Assembly: GCF_020991365.1 (NCBI RefSeq)
Contig: NZ_JAJLRA010000013.1
Coordinates: 1 to 64,000, forward strand
DNA from: Streptacidiphilus sp. ASG 303
GTDB lineage: Bacteria > Actinomycetota > Actinomycetes > Streptomycetales > Streptomycetaceae
Reading direction: 5' to 3'
DNA: 64,000 nt
Shown in pieces: positions 44,299 through 53,205 of this stretch. The position numbers were made by a program, and so were the translations under genes. Position 1 is the stretch's first letter. Each line of letters opens with the position of its first letter. The notes under the pieces were generated by a model. It was not told the origin of the DNA, ran no database searches, and saw only the letters and a list, made by a program, of their open reading frames with translations.

Positions 44299-45293
44299 CG
44301 GTACGCCTCCGCGGTGGCGGGCTGCGGGCGGGTGACGTCGAGCTGCGGCAGGACCTTCGCGCCGAAGGCGTCGAGGAAGGCGCGCTGCTCCCGGCCCACG
44401 TGGTGGAGCATCACCGCGTCGAAGCCGAGGTCGGCGTACTCCTGGAGCCAGGCGGCGTGCCGGGACAGGTCGGAGGAGATGTTCACCGTGCGGGCGACCT
44501 GCTCGACGGTGACGTGCTCGCTGACGGTGTCGAACAGTTCGGGGGTGTCCAGGTCCCAGCTGGCCGGCGGGGCGTGCACGTTGGTGCGCCACTGGTCGTG
44601 GGCGAGGGCGGCCGCCTCCTCCTCGTCGGGGGCCCAGCTGAGGTGGACCTGGAGGGTGAGCGGCCCGCGGCCGCCGGCCGAGCGGTAGGCGCCGGCTATG
44701 CCCAGCAGGGTCTCGCGGGGGGCGTTCACGGTGATGAGGCCGTCGGCCCACTCGGCGCACCAGGCCGCGGTGGCCTCGCTGCACGCGGCTCCGACGAGCG
44801 GCGGCACGGTCTCCGGCCGGGTCCACAGGCGGGCCCGGTCGACCGTCACCAGCCCGTCGTGGCTGACCTCCTCGCCGCGCAGCAGGGCGCGGATGACGTC
44901 GACGCACTCGCGCAGCCGGGCGTTGCGGACGTCCTTGCGGGGCCAGCGGCCGCCGGTGATGTGCTCGTTGGAGGCCTCGCCGCTGCCCAGGGCCGCCCAG
45001 AAGCGGCCCGGGTACATGGAGGCGAGGCTGCCGATCGCCTGGGCCACGATCGCGGGGTGGTAGCGCTGGCCGGGGGCGTTGACGACGCCGAACGGCACGC
45101 GGTCGGTGGCCTGGAGGGCGGCGCCGAGCCACGACCAGGCGAATCCCGACTCGCCCTGGCGGGCGCTCCACGGCGAGAAGTGGTCCGAGCACATGGCGGC
45201 GGTGAAGCCGGCCTGTTCGGCATGGACGACGGCCTGCAGGAGGTCGGCGGGGGGCACCTGTTCGTGCGAGGCGTGGAATCCGTAGACGGTCAT
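44295..45293 (-). CDS. LLM-family oxidoreductase (probable non-F420 flavin type)
   Basis: The 332-aa TIM barrel begins TVYGFHASHEQVPPADLLQAVVHAEQAGFTAAMCSDHFSPW and contains ALGSGEASNEHITGGRWP, PPLVGAACSEATAAWCAEWADGLITV and a C-terminal AAWLQEYADLGFDAVMLHHVGREQ. This resembles the subgroup annotated as non-F420 flavin oxidoreductases. It is translationally coupled to the GH13 enzyme. Why a flavin enzyme should be coupled to a glucosidase is unclear. Confidence 0.85.
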   Translation of the reverse strand: MTVYGFHASHEQVPPADLLQAVVHAEQAGFTAAMCSDHFSPWSARQGESGFAWSWLGAALQATDRVPFGVVNAPGQRYHPAIVAQAIGSLASMYPGRFWAALGSGEASNEHITGGRWPRKDVRNARLRECVDVIRALLRGEEVSHDGLVTVDRARLWTRPETVPPLVGAACSEATAAWCAEWADGLITVNAPRETLLGIAGAYRSAGGRGPLTLQVHLSWAPDEEEAAALAHDQWRTNVHAPPASWDLDTPELFDTVSEHVTVEQVARTVNISSDLSRHAAWLQEYADLGFDAVMLHHVGREQRAFLDAFGAKVLPQLDVTRPQPATAEAYR

Positions 45294-45317
45294 GGCCCGC
45301 GCGTACCCGCCGGGCGG

Positions 45318-45356
45318 CGGTTCACGGGCGGCGGTTCACGGGTGACGGTTCACGGG
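45318..45356. repeat. CGGTTCACGGG x3 at 14-bp period
   Basis: Copies start at 45318, 45332 and 45346, 25-63 bases upstream of the LLM start. Equal spacing suggests a regulator array or a short minisatellite. The core GTTCAC recalls PhoP boxes, but those are spaced by 11 bp. Confidence 0.6.
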
Positions 45357-45445
45357 CGGGGGCGGCGGCGGGCGGGGGCGGCGGACCGGGCAGGGCCGGG
45401 CGGCCGCGGGGCCGCGGGGCCGCGGGCCGCAGGACGGCCGGTCCG

Positions 45446-46285
45446 TCAGGCGGAGGGCCGGTCGGCCGGCACGGGCGGCAGGTCCGCGGGGCCGGGCCCG
45501 TCCGCGGGGTCCGCCGGGGCGGGGGGCGGAGCGGCCGGGGCGTCCCCGGGGGGCGGTCCCCCGGGGACGGCCCGCAGCGTCAGCAGGGCGACCTGCTCGC
45601 GCAACGCCCGGACCTCGCCGACCAGCGCGTCCAGCGTCTGCTGCTGACGCCGGGTCTCCTGCTCCTCCTCCTGGAACTCGGCGATGAACCAGGCCGCGAT
45701 GTTGGCCGTCACCACACCGAGGAGGGCGATGCCCGAGAGCATCAGGCACACCGCGATGAGCCGCCCCACCCCGGTCGTGGGGTAGTGCTCGCCGTAGCCG
45801 ACCGTGGTCATCGTGGTGAACGCCCACCACAGGGCGTCGTCCATGGTGCGGATGTTGCCGTGGGGGGACTGGCGCTCCACCTCCAGCACGGCGAGCGAGC
45901 CGAAGAGCAGCAGGGCGAGGACGGATCCCACGACGTACGTGGTCAGCCGGACCTGCGGCGTGGCGCGGACCCGCTGCCCGGCGAGCAGCAGGGTCGCCAG
46001 CAGCCGGAGCAGGCGCAGCGGCTGCAGCAGCGGGAGCACGACCGCCGCCAGCGCCAGGGGCTGGCTGCGGACGAAGGCCCAGCGCTGCCCGGAGAGGGCC
46101 AGCCGGACGGCGTAGTCGGCGGCGTAGCAGCCCCAGGCCGTCCACTCCAGCGCCCGTGCGGCGGCCGCGAGGCGGGGGTCGGCGTGCGGGAGGAGGATCG
46201 GGGCGGCGTAGGCCGCGGCGAACAGCAGGGCCAGGACGAGCAGGGGCAGCCGGGTGCGCCGCTCCCAGCGCTCGAGAGGGCTCAT
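45446..46285 (-). CDS. Voltage-gated-type potassium channel
   Basis: The 279-aa protein has an N-terminal set of TM helices including an S4-like region (QPLRLLRLLATLLLAGQRVRATPQVR), a pore helix with selectivity filter TTMTTVGYGEHYP, the S6 helix, then a cytosolic coiled coil (about residues 205-245) and a Pro/Ala-rich tail. TVGYG is the K+ filter. ATG 46285 follows CCGGAG. Confidence 0.9.
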   Translation of the reverse strand: MSPLERWERRTRLPLLVLALLFAAAYAAPILLPHADPRLAAAARALEWTAWGCYAADYAVRLALSGQRWAFVRSQPLALAAVVLPLLQPLRLLRLLATLLLAGQRVRATPQVRLTTYVVGSVLALLLFGSLAVLEVERQSPHGNIRTMDDALWWAFTTMTTVGYGEHYPTTGVGRLIAVCLMLSGIALLGVVTANIAAWFIAEFQEEEQETRRQQQTLDALVGEVRALREQVALLTLRAVPGGPPPGDAPAAPPPAPADPADGPGPADLPPVPADRPSA

Positions 46286-46991
46286 GGACGTACTCCGGGA
46301 CGGGTCGGGGCGGCGGGTCGTGCCGCGGCCGCGCCGGCGCCCGGGGCGGACGGCCGGCCGGACCGGCGGCACCGGGCCTCGCGACGAGCGTAGACGGTCG
46401 CCTCCGAGGGGCGGCCGCGGCAGGGCGCGGCGGGAGCACCCGCTCCGCCCCGCACGGCGTCCGGCCGCCGCGCGTCCTCCTCCGTCCCTGATCACCGCGG
46501 CAGCGGCCGGCGACTCGGCCTTCGTCCGGTCGCCGGGCCGCGGGCGCCCCAGGCCGCCCGGCCGGGGGTTCCACCGCCCGAAGGCGTGCGCGCCGGGCTC
46601 GGGCACCCCGCCGGAGGGCCCCGCCCGGCGCGGTCCGCGGCGGTCGCCCGGTCGACGGCCGCCCCGAGGACACCCGGTGATCTGCGTCACGCGGCGACGG
46701 TGCGGACCGGGGGTCCGGCGGGCGCGGCCGCGCCGGCGCCCGGGGCGGACTCCGGGCGGCGCGGGGCCGTACGTGGCGGGGAAGCCCGCACGGACGGCTC
46801 CACGACGCCTTCACGGGAGCGACGCGGTGACGCCACGGATGCACAGGCCCGATCGAAAAGGGAAACTGACGGGTCATCAGATTGACCCGGTAGTGTCATT
46901 TTAGGATGTTAATCTCACTTTGCACGCGGACATGCGGCCCGCAGCGGCCGGCGTCCGCGTGCTGCCGTGTCCGTCCTCTCGTGGAGCCCCC
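46286..46991. other. 706-base gene-free region between divergent genes
   Basis: No supported reading frame. A 27-bp sequence beginning GCGGCCGCGCCGGCG occurs twice (46325-46351 and 46724-46750). The right end, about 46860-46925, is unusually AT-rich and contains TTGACC at 46882, probably the promoter area of the GNAT-to-toxin row. Confidence 0.55.
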
Positions 46992-47624
46992 GTGCCCGTC
47001 CCCGAGCAGCGCCCCGACCCCGCACGCCCGGCGGCGGGGGACGCCCTTCCGGGGGTGCGCCCGCTGGGCACGCTGACGGGGGACCCGGCGCTCACGGAGG
47101 GTGACGTGGTCCTGCGACGGCCGCGCGCCGAGGACGCCGACGCGCTCGTCGCGGGCAGTCGCGACCCGCTGGTGCGGGAGTTCATGCAGGGCGTCCTGCC
47201 CCACCCCGACCGCGCGTCCGCCGAACGGTGGATCACCGGACTGGCGCCCCGGCTCTGGGCGGACGGCACGGCGGCCCACTTCGCCCTGGCCCGTCCGGAC
47301 GGCACCGCGTTCGGTCTGGCGGAGCTGGTCGACCTCAGGCCCGCCGAGGGCGCGGCGGAGGCCTCGTTCTGGCTGCTCCCGCACGCCCGCCGGATGCGGA
47401 CGGCCACCGCCGGCCTGCGCCTGCTGTGCCGGTTCGGCTTCGAGCGGCTGGGGCTGCGCCGCATCGACGCCTACGCCGCCGTCGACAACATGCCGGTCCA
47501 GGTGGTCGGGGCCGCCATCGGCTTCCGCCGGGCCGGTTTCCGGCCCGCCCTGTTCCGCAGCTCCCGCACCCACCGGCTGCACGACGCCGTGTACGCCACG
47601 CTGTCCCCGGACGACCTGTGCTGA
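46992..47624 (+). CDS. GNAT-family N-acetyltransferase
   Basis: The 210-aa protein resembles RimJ/RimL-type acetyltransferases: TEGDVVLRRPRAEDADALVAGSRDPLVREFM, a central FGLAELVDLRP beta strand, ASFWLLPHARRMRTATAGLRLLCRFGFERLGLRRIDAYAAVDNMPVQVVGAAIGFRRAG. GTG 46992 follows GGAG. It opens a row of six genes on the same strand ending with the giant toxin-like gene; whether it acetylates those products is unknown. Confidence 0.88.
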   Translation: MPVPEQRPDPARPAAGDALPGVRPLGTLTGDPALTEGDVVLRRPRAEDADALVAGSRDPLVREFMQGVLPHPDRASAERWITGLAPRLWADGTAAHFALARPDGTAFGLAELVDLRPAEGAAEASFWLLPHARRMRTATAGLRLLCRFGFERLGLRRIDAYAAVDNMPVQVVGAAIGFRRAGFRPALFRSSRTHRLHDAVYATLSPDDLC

Positions 47625-47680
47625 CCGGCCGCCACCTCCCGGACGCACCCGCTGAACGACCCCCGAGCGAGAGGACACCC

Positions 47681-50029
47681 ATGCCGGACACGGAGGACCG
47701 CGCCGTCACGGCCGGGGGCGCGCAGGTCCCGGGCGTCCGCCTGACCATGGAGGCGGACGGGCCGGCGCCCGGCCGGACCGAGCTGTTCCTCTCCCCCGGC
47801 GGCGCGCTGTGGGCGCAGCGGCCCGCCCCCGAGGGGCCGCGGAGCCGCTCGGGCGGTGTCGACCCCGCCCTGCTCGCGCGGCTGGTCTCGCTGCTCGGAC
47901 CGGCGGCGCCCGGCGGGGCCGGACCGTCCGCGGGCCCCGGGCCGTCCGGCGGGGCCGGCGGCACGCTGCGGCTGGGCGTGCGCGGCCTGCTCCCCTCCGG
48001 CGACCTCTCCTGGGAGGAGGGACGCCAGCCGCCGCCCGCCGCGGTGCGGCTGCTGCGGACCCTGGTCGACCAGGTGTTCTCCGACGGCCGCAGCGGAGCG
48101 CTGCCCGGCGCGGTCCTGCAGGTGGACGAGCAGGCCGACGGCGAGGCCGGCGAGCAGGCCGGGGACCCAGCCGGGGACGGCACGGGCCCGGGCGGCGGCC
48201 GGACGGGCGTCCGCGCGGCGGCCGCCTTCGGCACCGTGCGCGGCAGGCACGCCTACGCCCTCGCCGAGGAGGGCCGCGGATTCGGCCTCCACGCCGTACC
48301 GGACAGCGAACTCCTCGGCTCCTCCTCCGACGCCGCCGCACCGGCGCCCGGGGCCGTGGCGCTGGGCACCGTCGAGGGCCGCGACCTGCTGGCGGCCGGG
48401 GACGGCCACGGCGCGCTCAAGGTCTGGGACGCCGCGACCGGCTCGGTCCTGCACGGCACTGGGGCGGCGGGAGGCGCGCGGGCGGTGGCGGCCGGCACCG
48501 TGCAGGGGGTGCCCCTCGCGTTCGCCGCGGGCCGCACCGGGGACGTCCACGCCTGGCGGACCGACGACGCACGGCCCCTCGGGGCGCTGCCGACCTCCGG
48601 GAACGGCGCCGCCGTCCTGTGCCACGCCCGCTGCGGCGGCCTCGACCTGCTCGCCGCCGCCGGCGACGACGCCGCGGTCCGGGTCTGGGACGTGGCGACC
48701 GGTGAACAGCTGCACCTGCTCGTGGGCCACACCGAGCGGGTCACGGCCCTCGCCGTGCTCAGCCTCGGCAACCAGGCCCTGCTGGCCTCCGGGGGCGCGG
48801 ACCACGGCATCCGGCTCTGGGACCTGGCCACCGGCCGCCCGGTCGCCGTGCTCACCGGCCACACCGGGACCGTCACCGGGCTGGCCTTCCCCGACGGGGC
48901 CGGGCGGCCGGTGCTCGCCTCCTGCTCGCTGGACGGCAGCGTGCGCGTCTGGGACGTCCACGAGGGCCGCGCCCTGCACGGCTGGGCGGCCGGCGGCGGC
49001 TGGCTGACCTCGCTCGCCCCGGCCGTGGTGGAGGGCGTCCCGGTCCTGGTGACCGGCGACGAGGGCGGCCTGCTGCGGATCTGGGCGGAGTCCGGTGCGG
49101 CGCTCGGCGTGCTCCACGACGACCCGGAGGGCGCCGGCGCCCCCGGCGCACCGGTGAACGCGCTGGCCGCGGCCGAGCTGGACGGCGCCCCCGTCCTGGC
49201 CGCCGGCCACGGCGACGGCTCCGTACGGGTGTGGGACCTCGCGGGGAGGGCGCTGCTCCACCGGGTGCCCCCGGACGGCGGCCCGGTCACCTCGGTCGCC
49301 GTCACCCGGGCGGCGGACGCCGCCACGGACGACGGCGCCGCGGCCGGGCCGGTGCTGGTCTGCGGCACCGCCGCTGGGACCGTGCGCTGCCACCGGCTGC
49401 GCGACGGCTCGCCCCTCTCGGTGCCCGGCCCGCACACCGGCCGGATCACGGCCCTGTCGTTCGCCCCCTCCGGCGTCCTGGTGTCCGGCAGCGCGGACGG
49501 CACCGTGCGGACCTGGGACCCGCTCGACGGCACGCCGCTGCTGCGGCTGCGGGCCCACGGACCGGGGGTGACCGCGGTCGCGGCCGGGGAGGCGGGCGGC
49601 CACGCGCTGCTCGCCTCGGCGGGCGCAGACCGCACGGTGCGGCTGTGGCACGGGCTCACCGGCCTCGCCGGCCCGGAGCTGGCGGGGGCGGGCGGGGCCG
49701 TGCACGCCCTGTCCTTCGCCGTCCTCGACGGGCGCAGTGTGGTGGTCGGGGGCGCGGCGGACGGGACCGTCACGGTCTGGGACGTCTCGGACGGCCGCCG
49801 CGTCTCGGTGCTGGGGGACGGCGGCCCGGCCGTGCGCAGCCTGGTCTGCCACGAACTGGAGGGCGAGACCCTGGTCGCGGTCGGCGACGAGGGGGGCACC
49901 CTGCGGCTGTGGCACCTGTCCGGCGGTGCGGTGCTGAACGAGGTCCCGGTGGGCACAGTGCCGCTCGCGGTCGCCTTCGACGACACGGGGGTGCACGTGG
50001 CGGGCGCCGGGGGCCTGACCACCTGGTGA
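47681..50029 (+). CDS. WD40 beta-propeller protein
   Basis: The 782-aa protein has a 210-residue N-terminal region without recognisable domain, then about 13 WD40-type repeats of roughly 40 residues, many ending in VWD, LWD or TWD (for example LLASGGADHGIRLWDLATGRPVAVLTGHT). Two seven-bladed propellers would fit. No kinase, NACHT or protease domain is fused, no signal peptide is seen, so it is a cytosolic scaffold. It lies between the GNAT and ESX-like genes (gaps of 56 and 109 bases), which suggests a role in assembly or regulation of the secreted proteins. Confidence 0.88.
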   Translation: MPDTEDRAVTAGGAQVPGVRLTMEADGPAPGRTELFLSPGGALWAQRPAPEGPRSRSGGVDPALLARLVSLLGPAAPGGAGPSAGPGPSGGAGGTLRLGVRGLLPSGDLSWEEGRQPPPAAVRLLRTLVDQVFSDGRSGALPGAVLQVDEQADGEAGEQAGDPAGDGTGPGGGRTGVRAAAAFGTVRGRHAYALAEEGRGFGLHAVPDSELLGSSSDAAAPAPGAVALGTVEGRDLLAAGDGHGALKVWDAATGSVLHGTGAAGGARAVAAGTVQGVPLAFAAGRTGDVHAWRTDDARPLGALPTSGNGAAVLCHARCGGLDLLAAAGDDAAVRVWDVATGEQLHLLVGHTERVTALAVLSLGNQALLASGGADHGIRLWDLATGRPVAVLTGHTGTVTGLAFPDGAGRPVLASCSLDGSVRVWDVHEGRALHGWAAGGGWLTSLAPAVVEGVPVLVTGDEGGLLRIWAESGAALGVLHDDPEGAGAPGAPVNALAAAELDGAPVLAAGHGDGSVRVWDLAGRALLHRVPPDGGPVTSVAVTRAADAATDDGAAAGPVLVCGTAAGTVRCHRLRDGSPLSVPGPHTGRITALSFAPSGVLVSGSADGTVRTWDPLDGTPLLRLRAHGPGVTAVAAGEAGGHALLASAGADRTVRLWHGLTGLAGPELAGAGGAVHALSFAVLDGRSVVVGGAADGTVTVWDVSDGRRVSVLGDGGPAVRSLVCHELEGETLVAVGDEGGTLRLWHLSGGAVLNEVPVGTVPLAVAFDDTGVHVAGAGGLTTW

Positions 50030-50138
50030 GGCCCGGCCGTCCCGGCCTGGTCCACAGCAGTCCGAGAGATCCGACCACCCGTCCGCCGGACCCGCTCCCG
50101 GGAGCGGACCGGCGCGCGGTGGCCGGGGGGAGAGCAGC

Positions 50139-50774
50139 ATGAGCAGTCCGTCGTTCCGGATCGACCTCACCGAGGTGCGGACCGCCGCCCTGACCATCAG
50201 GCGCGCGGTGGACGACCTCGACCTCGCCACCCGCGCCCTGGAGGCCGCGGTGCAGCGGGTCACCGCCGCCCACTACGGCACCGACCCCCTCGGGCGGGCG
50301 CTCCAGGGGGAGGGCTCGGGGGTCGGCGGGCTCCCCCAGCACCAGGAGAAGGTGCTCCAGGGCATCCGCCACTACCTGCGCAACTCCTCCCGGCTCTCGG
50401 ACAACCTGCTGCTGATGTGCGAGCGCCACGCCGAGAACGACGCGGAGACCGCCGCCCTGCTGCGCCGGATCCACCGCGGCGAGCCCGAGCGGCCCGCCGT
50501 CGCGGCCGCCGCGCAGACCGCCGCCGAGCCCCTGCCCGCGGACGGCCCCGGGCCGGCCCTCCCGCGGCCCCGGATCGGGACCGTCGTCACCGACGCCCCG
50601 CTCCCGGACGCCGCACCGGAGCCGCCGGACGCACCCGAGCCCGACCTGGTGGACTACCAGGACCCCGGGCAGCCCGACCTGCACTACAACGACCGCGCCG
50701 GGACGCACCGCGCGGACGCGGACGCGGACCGGCCCGTCCACGGCGGCGGCGGGGCGCACCCGTCGCTCGCCTGA
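50139..50774 (+). CDS. ESX/WXG100-like protein, 211 aa
   Basis: Residues 1-110 form two long amphipathic helices (FRIDLTEVRTAALTIRRAVDDLDLATRALEAAVQRV, then QHQEKVLQGIRHYLRNSSRLSDNLLLMCERHAEND) like the helical hairpin of ESX substrates, although no WxG is present. The remaining 100 residues are disordered, Pro/Ala/Asp-rich. ATG 50139 follows GGGGAGAG. Position directly before two further ESX-like genes and the giant toxin-like gene suggests a type VII secretion partner. Confidence 0.65.
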   Translation: MSSPSFRIDLTEVRTAALTIRRAVDDLDLATRALEAAVQRVTAAHYGTDPLGRALQGEGSGVGGLPQHQEKVLQGIRHYLRNSSRLSDNLLLMCERHAENDAETAALLRRIHRGEPERPAVAAAAQTAAEPLPADGPGPALPRPRIGTVVTDAPLPDAAPEPPDAPEPDLVDYQDPGQPDLHYNDRAGTHRADADADRPVHGGGGAHPSLA

Positions 50775-50840
50775 CCCCCTCGTCCGCCCGCACGCCCCAC
50801 GCCACGCGCCCTCACGCCGCACGCCCAGAAAGCGACCCAC

Positions 50841-53165
50841 GTGATCGAGCTCCCCTCCGACCTGGCAGAAGTGCTCAAGATCGTCCAGAGCAACGAGCAC
50901 GGCGCAGGCATCGCCTGGCCCGACGGCGACGAGGACGCCCTCGCGGAGCTCGCCGACGCGTGGCGCACCTGGAACCGCGCCGCCGCGGCCCACACCCGCA
51001 CCATCGTCGCCGGCGCCGCGCACGCCCGGCAGAACATGGAGGGCGAGGCCGCCGACCGGTACGAGGAGTACCTGCGCACGTACGCGATGCGCGACGAGTC
51101 CCACGTCGGCACCACCCTGGAGGCGGGGCTCACCGTCGCGCAGTCCCTGAACGGGGCCGGCCGCGCGGTCACCCGCACCAAGACCGAGATGACCCGCGAG
51201 CTGCAGTACGCGAAGGACTACATCGACAGCCACCCCGGCGGGAAGCACGGCGACGTCGCCCGGTCCGAGGGCGTGCGGCAGGCCGCCGAGACCTACGACG
51301 GCTACATCGGCGAGGCCTCCCACAGCGTCGACTCGATGCTGCGCCAGGGCTCCTCCCACATCGACCGGATGACGCACGCCGGGCAGGCCGCCACCCTCCC
51401 CGAGGGGGGCGCGGGCCCCGATCGCACCGGACCCGCGGGAGAGCCGCTCGGGACCGCCTCCGCCCCGTACGGCCCGGACCTCGGGGGGCCCGGTCCCGCC
51501 GATCCGGCGGCGGGCGGGGACCCGTACGGCGTGTCCGACCCCGGCACCGGACCGGACGGCGCCGGGGCGGGGTACGACGGCTCCGGCGCGCCCGCGCCGG
51601 GCGCGGAGGACTGCGGACCGGGCGGGACCGGCCCCGCGGACGGCACCGGGGGGTACCCGGGCACGGGCACCGACCGGACCGGCGCCGGCGGGCTCCGGCC
51701 GTTCGGCCTGCCGCAGACCTCGTACGGGCCGCACGGTCCGGAGGGCTCCGGAGGCGGCGGTGCGCCGGTGTTCGACGCCTCGCCCGCGTCCCTGCCGAAG
51801 CTGCAGCTCTCCGGCCTCGGGGACCCGGGCACGGCGGCAGGCGGCGGGGGCCTGCTCGGCGGGGGCCTCCCCGGCTCGGGCGGACCGGGGCTGGCGCCCT
51901 GGACCCCGCCGGGCGGAGGCGGCATACCGCTCTTCGACACGGCCGGCTCCTCCACCGGGGCGGGCGCGTACGGCGGCTCGGCCGGGATACCCGGGGGCGG
52001 CGGGTACGGGGCGGGCGCATCGGCCCTCGGCCGCGGCGCCGCCGGACGCGCCGGGGCCGTCGGCGGGGCGGGGCTGGGGACGGGTACGGGCATCGGCCGG
52101 GGCGCGGGTGCGGGCATGGGCATGGGCATGGGCGCCGGCCGGGGCGCGGGGGCCGGCGCGTCGGGGTTCAGGCCGGGCGGCCGGCTCGGCGGTGCGGCCT
52201 TCGGGGGCGGCGGCCGGGGGCCGGGGCTGGGAAGCCTGGCCGGGGAGAACCTCTCCGGGGCGGGGGCCGCCGGGCGGGGCCCGGGCGCGTCCGCGGCCCT
52301 GGGCGCCCGGGAGGGCGCCGGGACCGCCGCGTCGGCGGGTCGTGCCTCGTCCGCGGGCGGGTCCGCCAACGGCGCCGGAGGACGGCCCGGCGGCGGGTTC
52401 GGCGGGGCCGGGGGCGCCGGGGGCGGAGGCCGCGGGGAGAGCCGCGGCGGCCGCCGCTACGTGCGCGCCACCCGGATGGGCGCCGAGGAGCTCGAGGACG
52501 AGGACGGCCTGCCGACCGACTCCGGCGTGACCGGCAGCGCGGCCCAGGCCCCCACCGGGGACCGCCACTGGCAGCGCATGCGCCGCCGCTGGATGGACGC
52601 GGCCAGGTCCGCCTCCTCCGAGGACCCCGCCGCGGGCGGCTCGCCCGCAGGCGCGGCGCACCCCGGGCCGGGCGAGCGGGCGCCGGAACAGCCGGGCGCG
52701 GACGACTTCCTGATGCAGCTCCGGTCGGCGATCTCCGGAGCCGGGTCCGAGGACCCGGCAGCCGGGCCGCCGCAGGCGGGCGCCGCGACGGCCGGCCCCC
52801 GGCACCCGGAGGCGCCGGGGACGCCCGGGCCGTCCGGGACCACGGCGGACGACGACTACCTGGCCCGGGCCCGTGCGGTCGCGGCCCGCCGGGGCCTCCC
52901 CGGCGCGGACGACGACGGGGCCGTCGCCGGTACCGGTACCGGTACCGGACAGGCGGACGCCGGGTCCGCCCGCCCAGAACCGGGGACGCCCCGTCCGCTG
53001 CGGCAGGAGGAGGGCTACGCGGTGCCCAGCCCGTTCCTGCGCACCGCACTGGCCCGGATGGCCGCCTCGGGCGGCTTCGACAACCGGGGCGCCGCCGGCG
53101 CGGCCCGCCCCGGAGAGGCAGGAGCCGCCCCCGCGGGCGGGACGGCCGACGGACAGCAACGGTGA
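50841..53165 (+). CDS. Large ESX-like protein with Gly-rich middle, 774 aa
   Basis: Residues 1-180 are helical and contain IAWPDGDEDALAELADAWRTWN, nearly the same element as in the N-terminus of the 2115-aa protein encoded downstream (RWPEGDEDELREMAARWRET). Residues about 190-530 are Gly-rich and disordered with short repeats (GAGMGMGMGAGRGAGAG); the last 240 residues are Ala/Pro/Asp-rich with helical segments such as DDFLMQLRSAISGAG and SPFLRTALARMAASGGFDN. No enzyme motif is visible. It looks like a secreted structural or carrier protein of an ESX-type system. GTG 50841 lies 66 bases after the previous gene. Confidence 0.65.
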   Translation: MIELPSDLAEVLKIVQSNEHGAGIAWPDGDEDALAELADAWRTWNRAAAAHTRTIVAGAAHARQNMEGEAADRYEEYLRTYAMRDESHVGTTLEAGLTVAQSLNGAGRAVTRTKTEMTRELQYAKDYIDSHPGGKHGDVARSEGVRQAAETYDGYIGEASHSVDSMLRQGSSHIDRMTHAGQAATLPEGGAGPDRTGPAGEPLGTASAPYGPDLGGPGPADPAAGGDPYGVSDPGTGPDGAGAGYDGSGAPAPGAEDCGPGGTGPADGTGGYPGTGTDRTGAGGLRPFGLPQTSYGPHGPEGSGGGGAPVFDASPASLPKLQLSGLGDPGTAAGGGGLLGGGLPGSGGPGLAPWTPPGGGGIPLFDTAGSSTGAGAYGGSAGIPGGGGYGAGASALGRGAAGRAGAVGGAGLGTGTGIGRGAGAGMGMGMGAGRGAGAGASGFRPGGRLGGAAFGGGGRGPGLGSLAGENLSGAGAAGRGPGASAALGAREGAGTAASAGRASSAGGSANGAGGRPGGGFGGAGGAGGGGRGESRGGRRYVRATRMGAEELEDEDGLPTDSGVTGSAAQAPTGDRHWQRMRRRWMDAARSASSEDPAAGGSPAGAAHPGPGERAPEQPGADDFLMQLRSAISGAGSEDPAAGPPQAGAATAGPRHPEAPGTPGPSGTTADDDYLARARAVAARRGLPGADDDGAVAGTGTGTGQADAGSARPEPGTPRPLRQEEGYAVPSPFLRTALARMAASGGFDNRGAAGAARPGEAGAAPAGGTADGQQR

Positions 53166-53205
53166 CCCGCCCGACGGGCGCGCCCGACCGAACCGAGGAG
53201 ACACC

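Noticed and set aside
39586-44688. A 1700-codon rightward open frame
   Set aside because: It is the antisense of the ABC exporter, GH13 and LLM genes, with Gly/Arg/Val-biased composition and no domain; long antisense frames are usual at this GC content.
46325-46750. 27-bp direct repeats as attachment sites of a mobile element
   Set aside because: They lie 399 bp apart with no integrase or cargo between them and consist of simple GC-rich sequence.
46881-46925. Iron-repressor (DmdR/IdeR) box in the AT-rich patch
   Set aside because: TTAGGATGTTAATCTCAC matches only the first half of the consensus; the other half does not pair.
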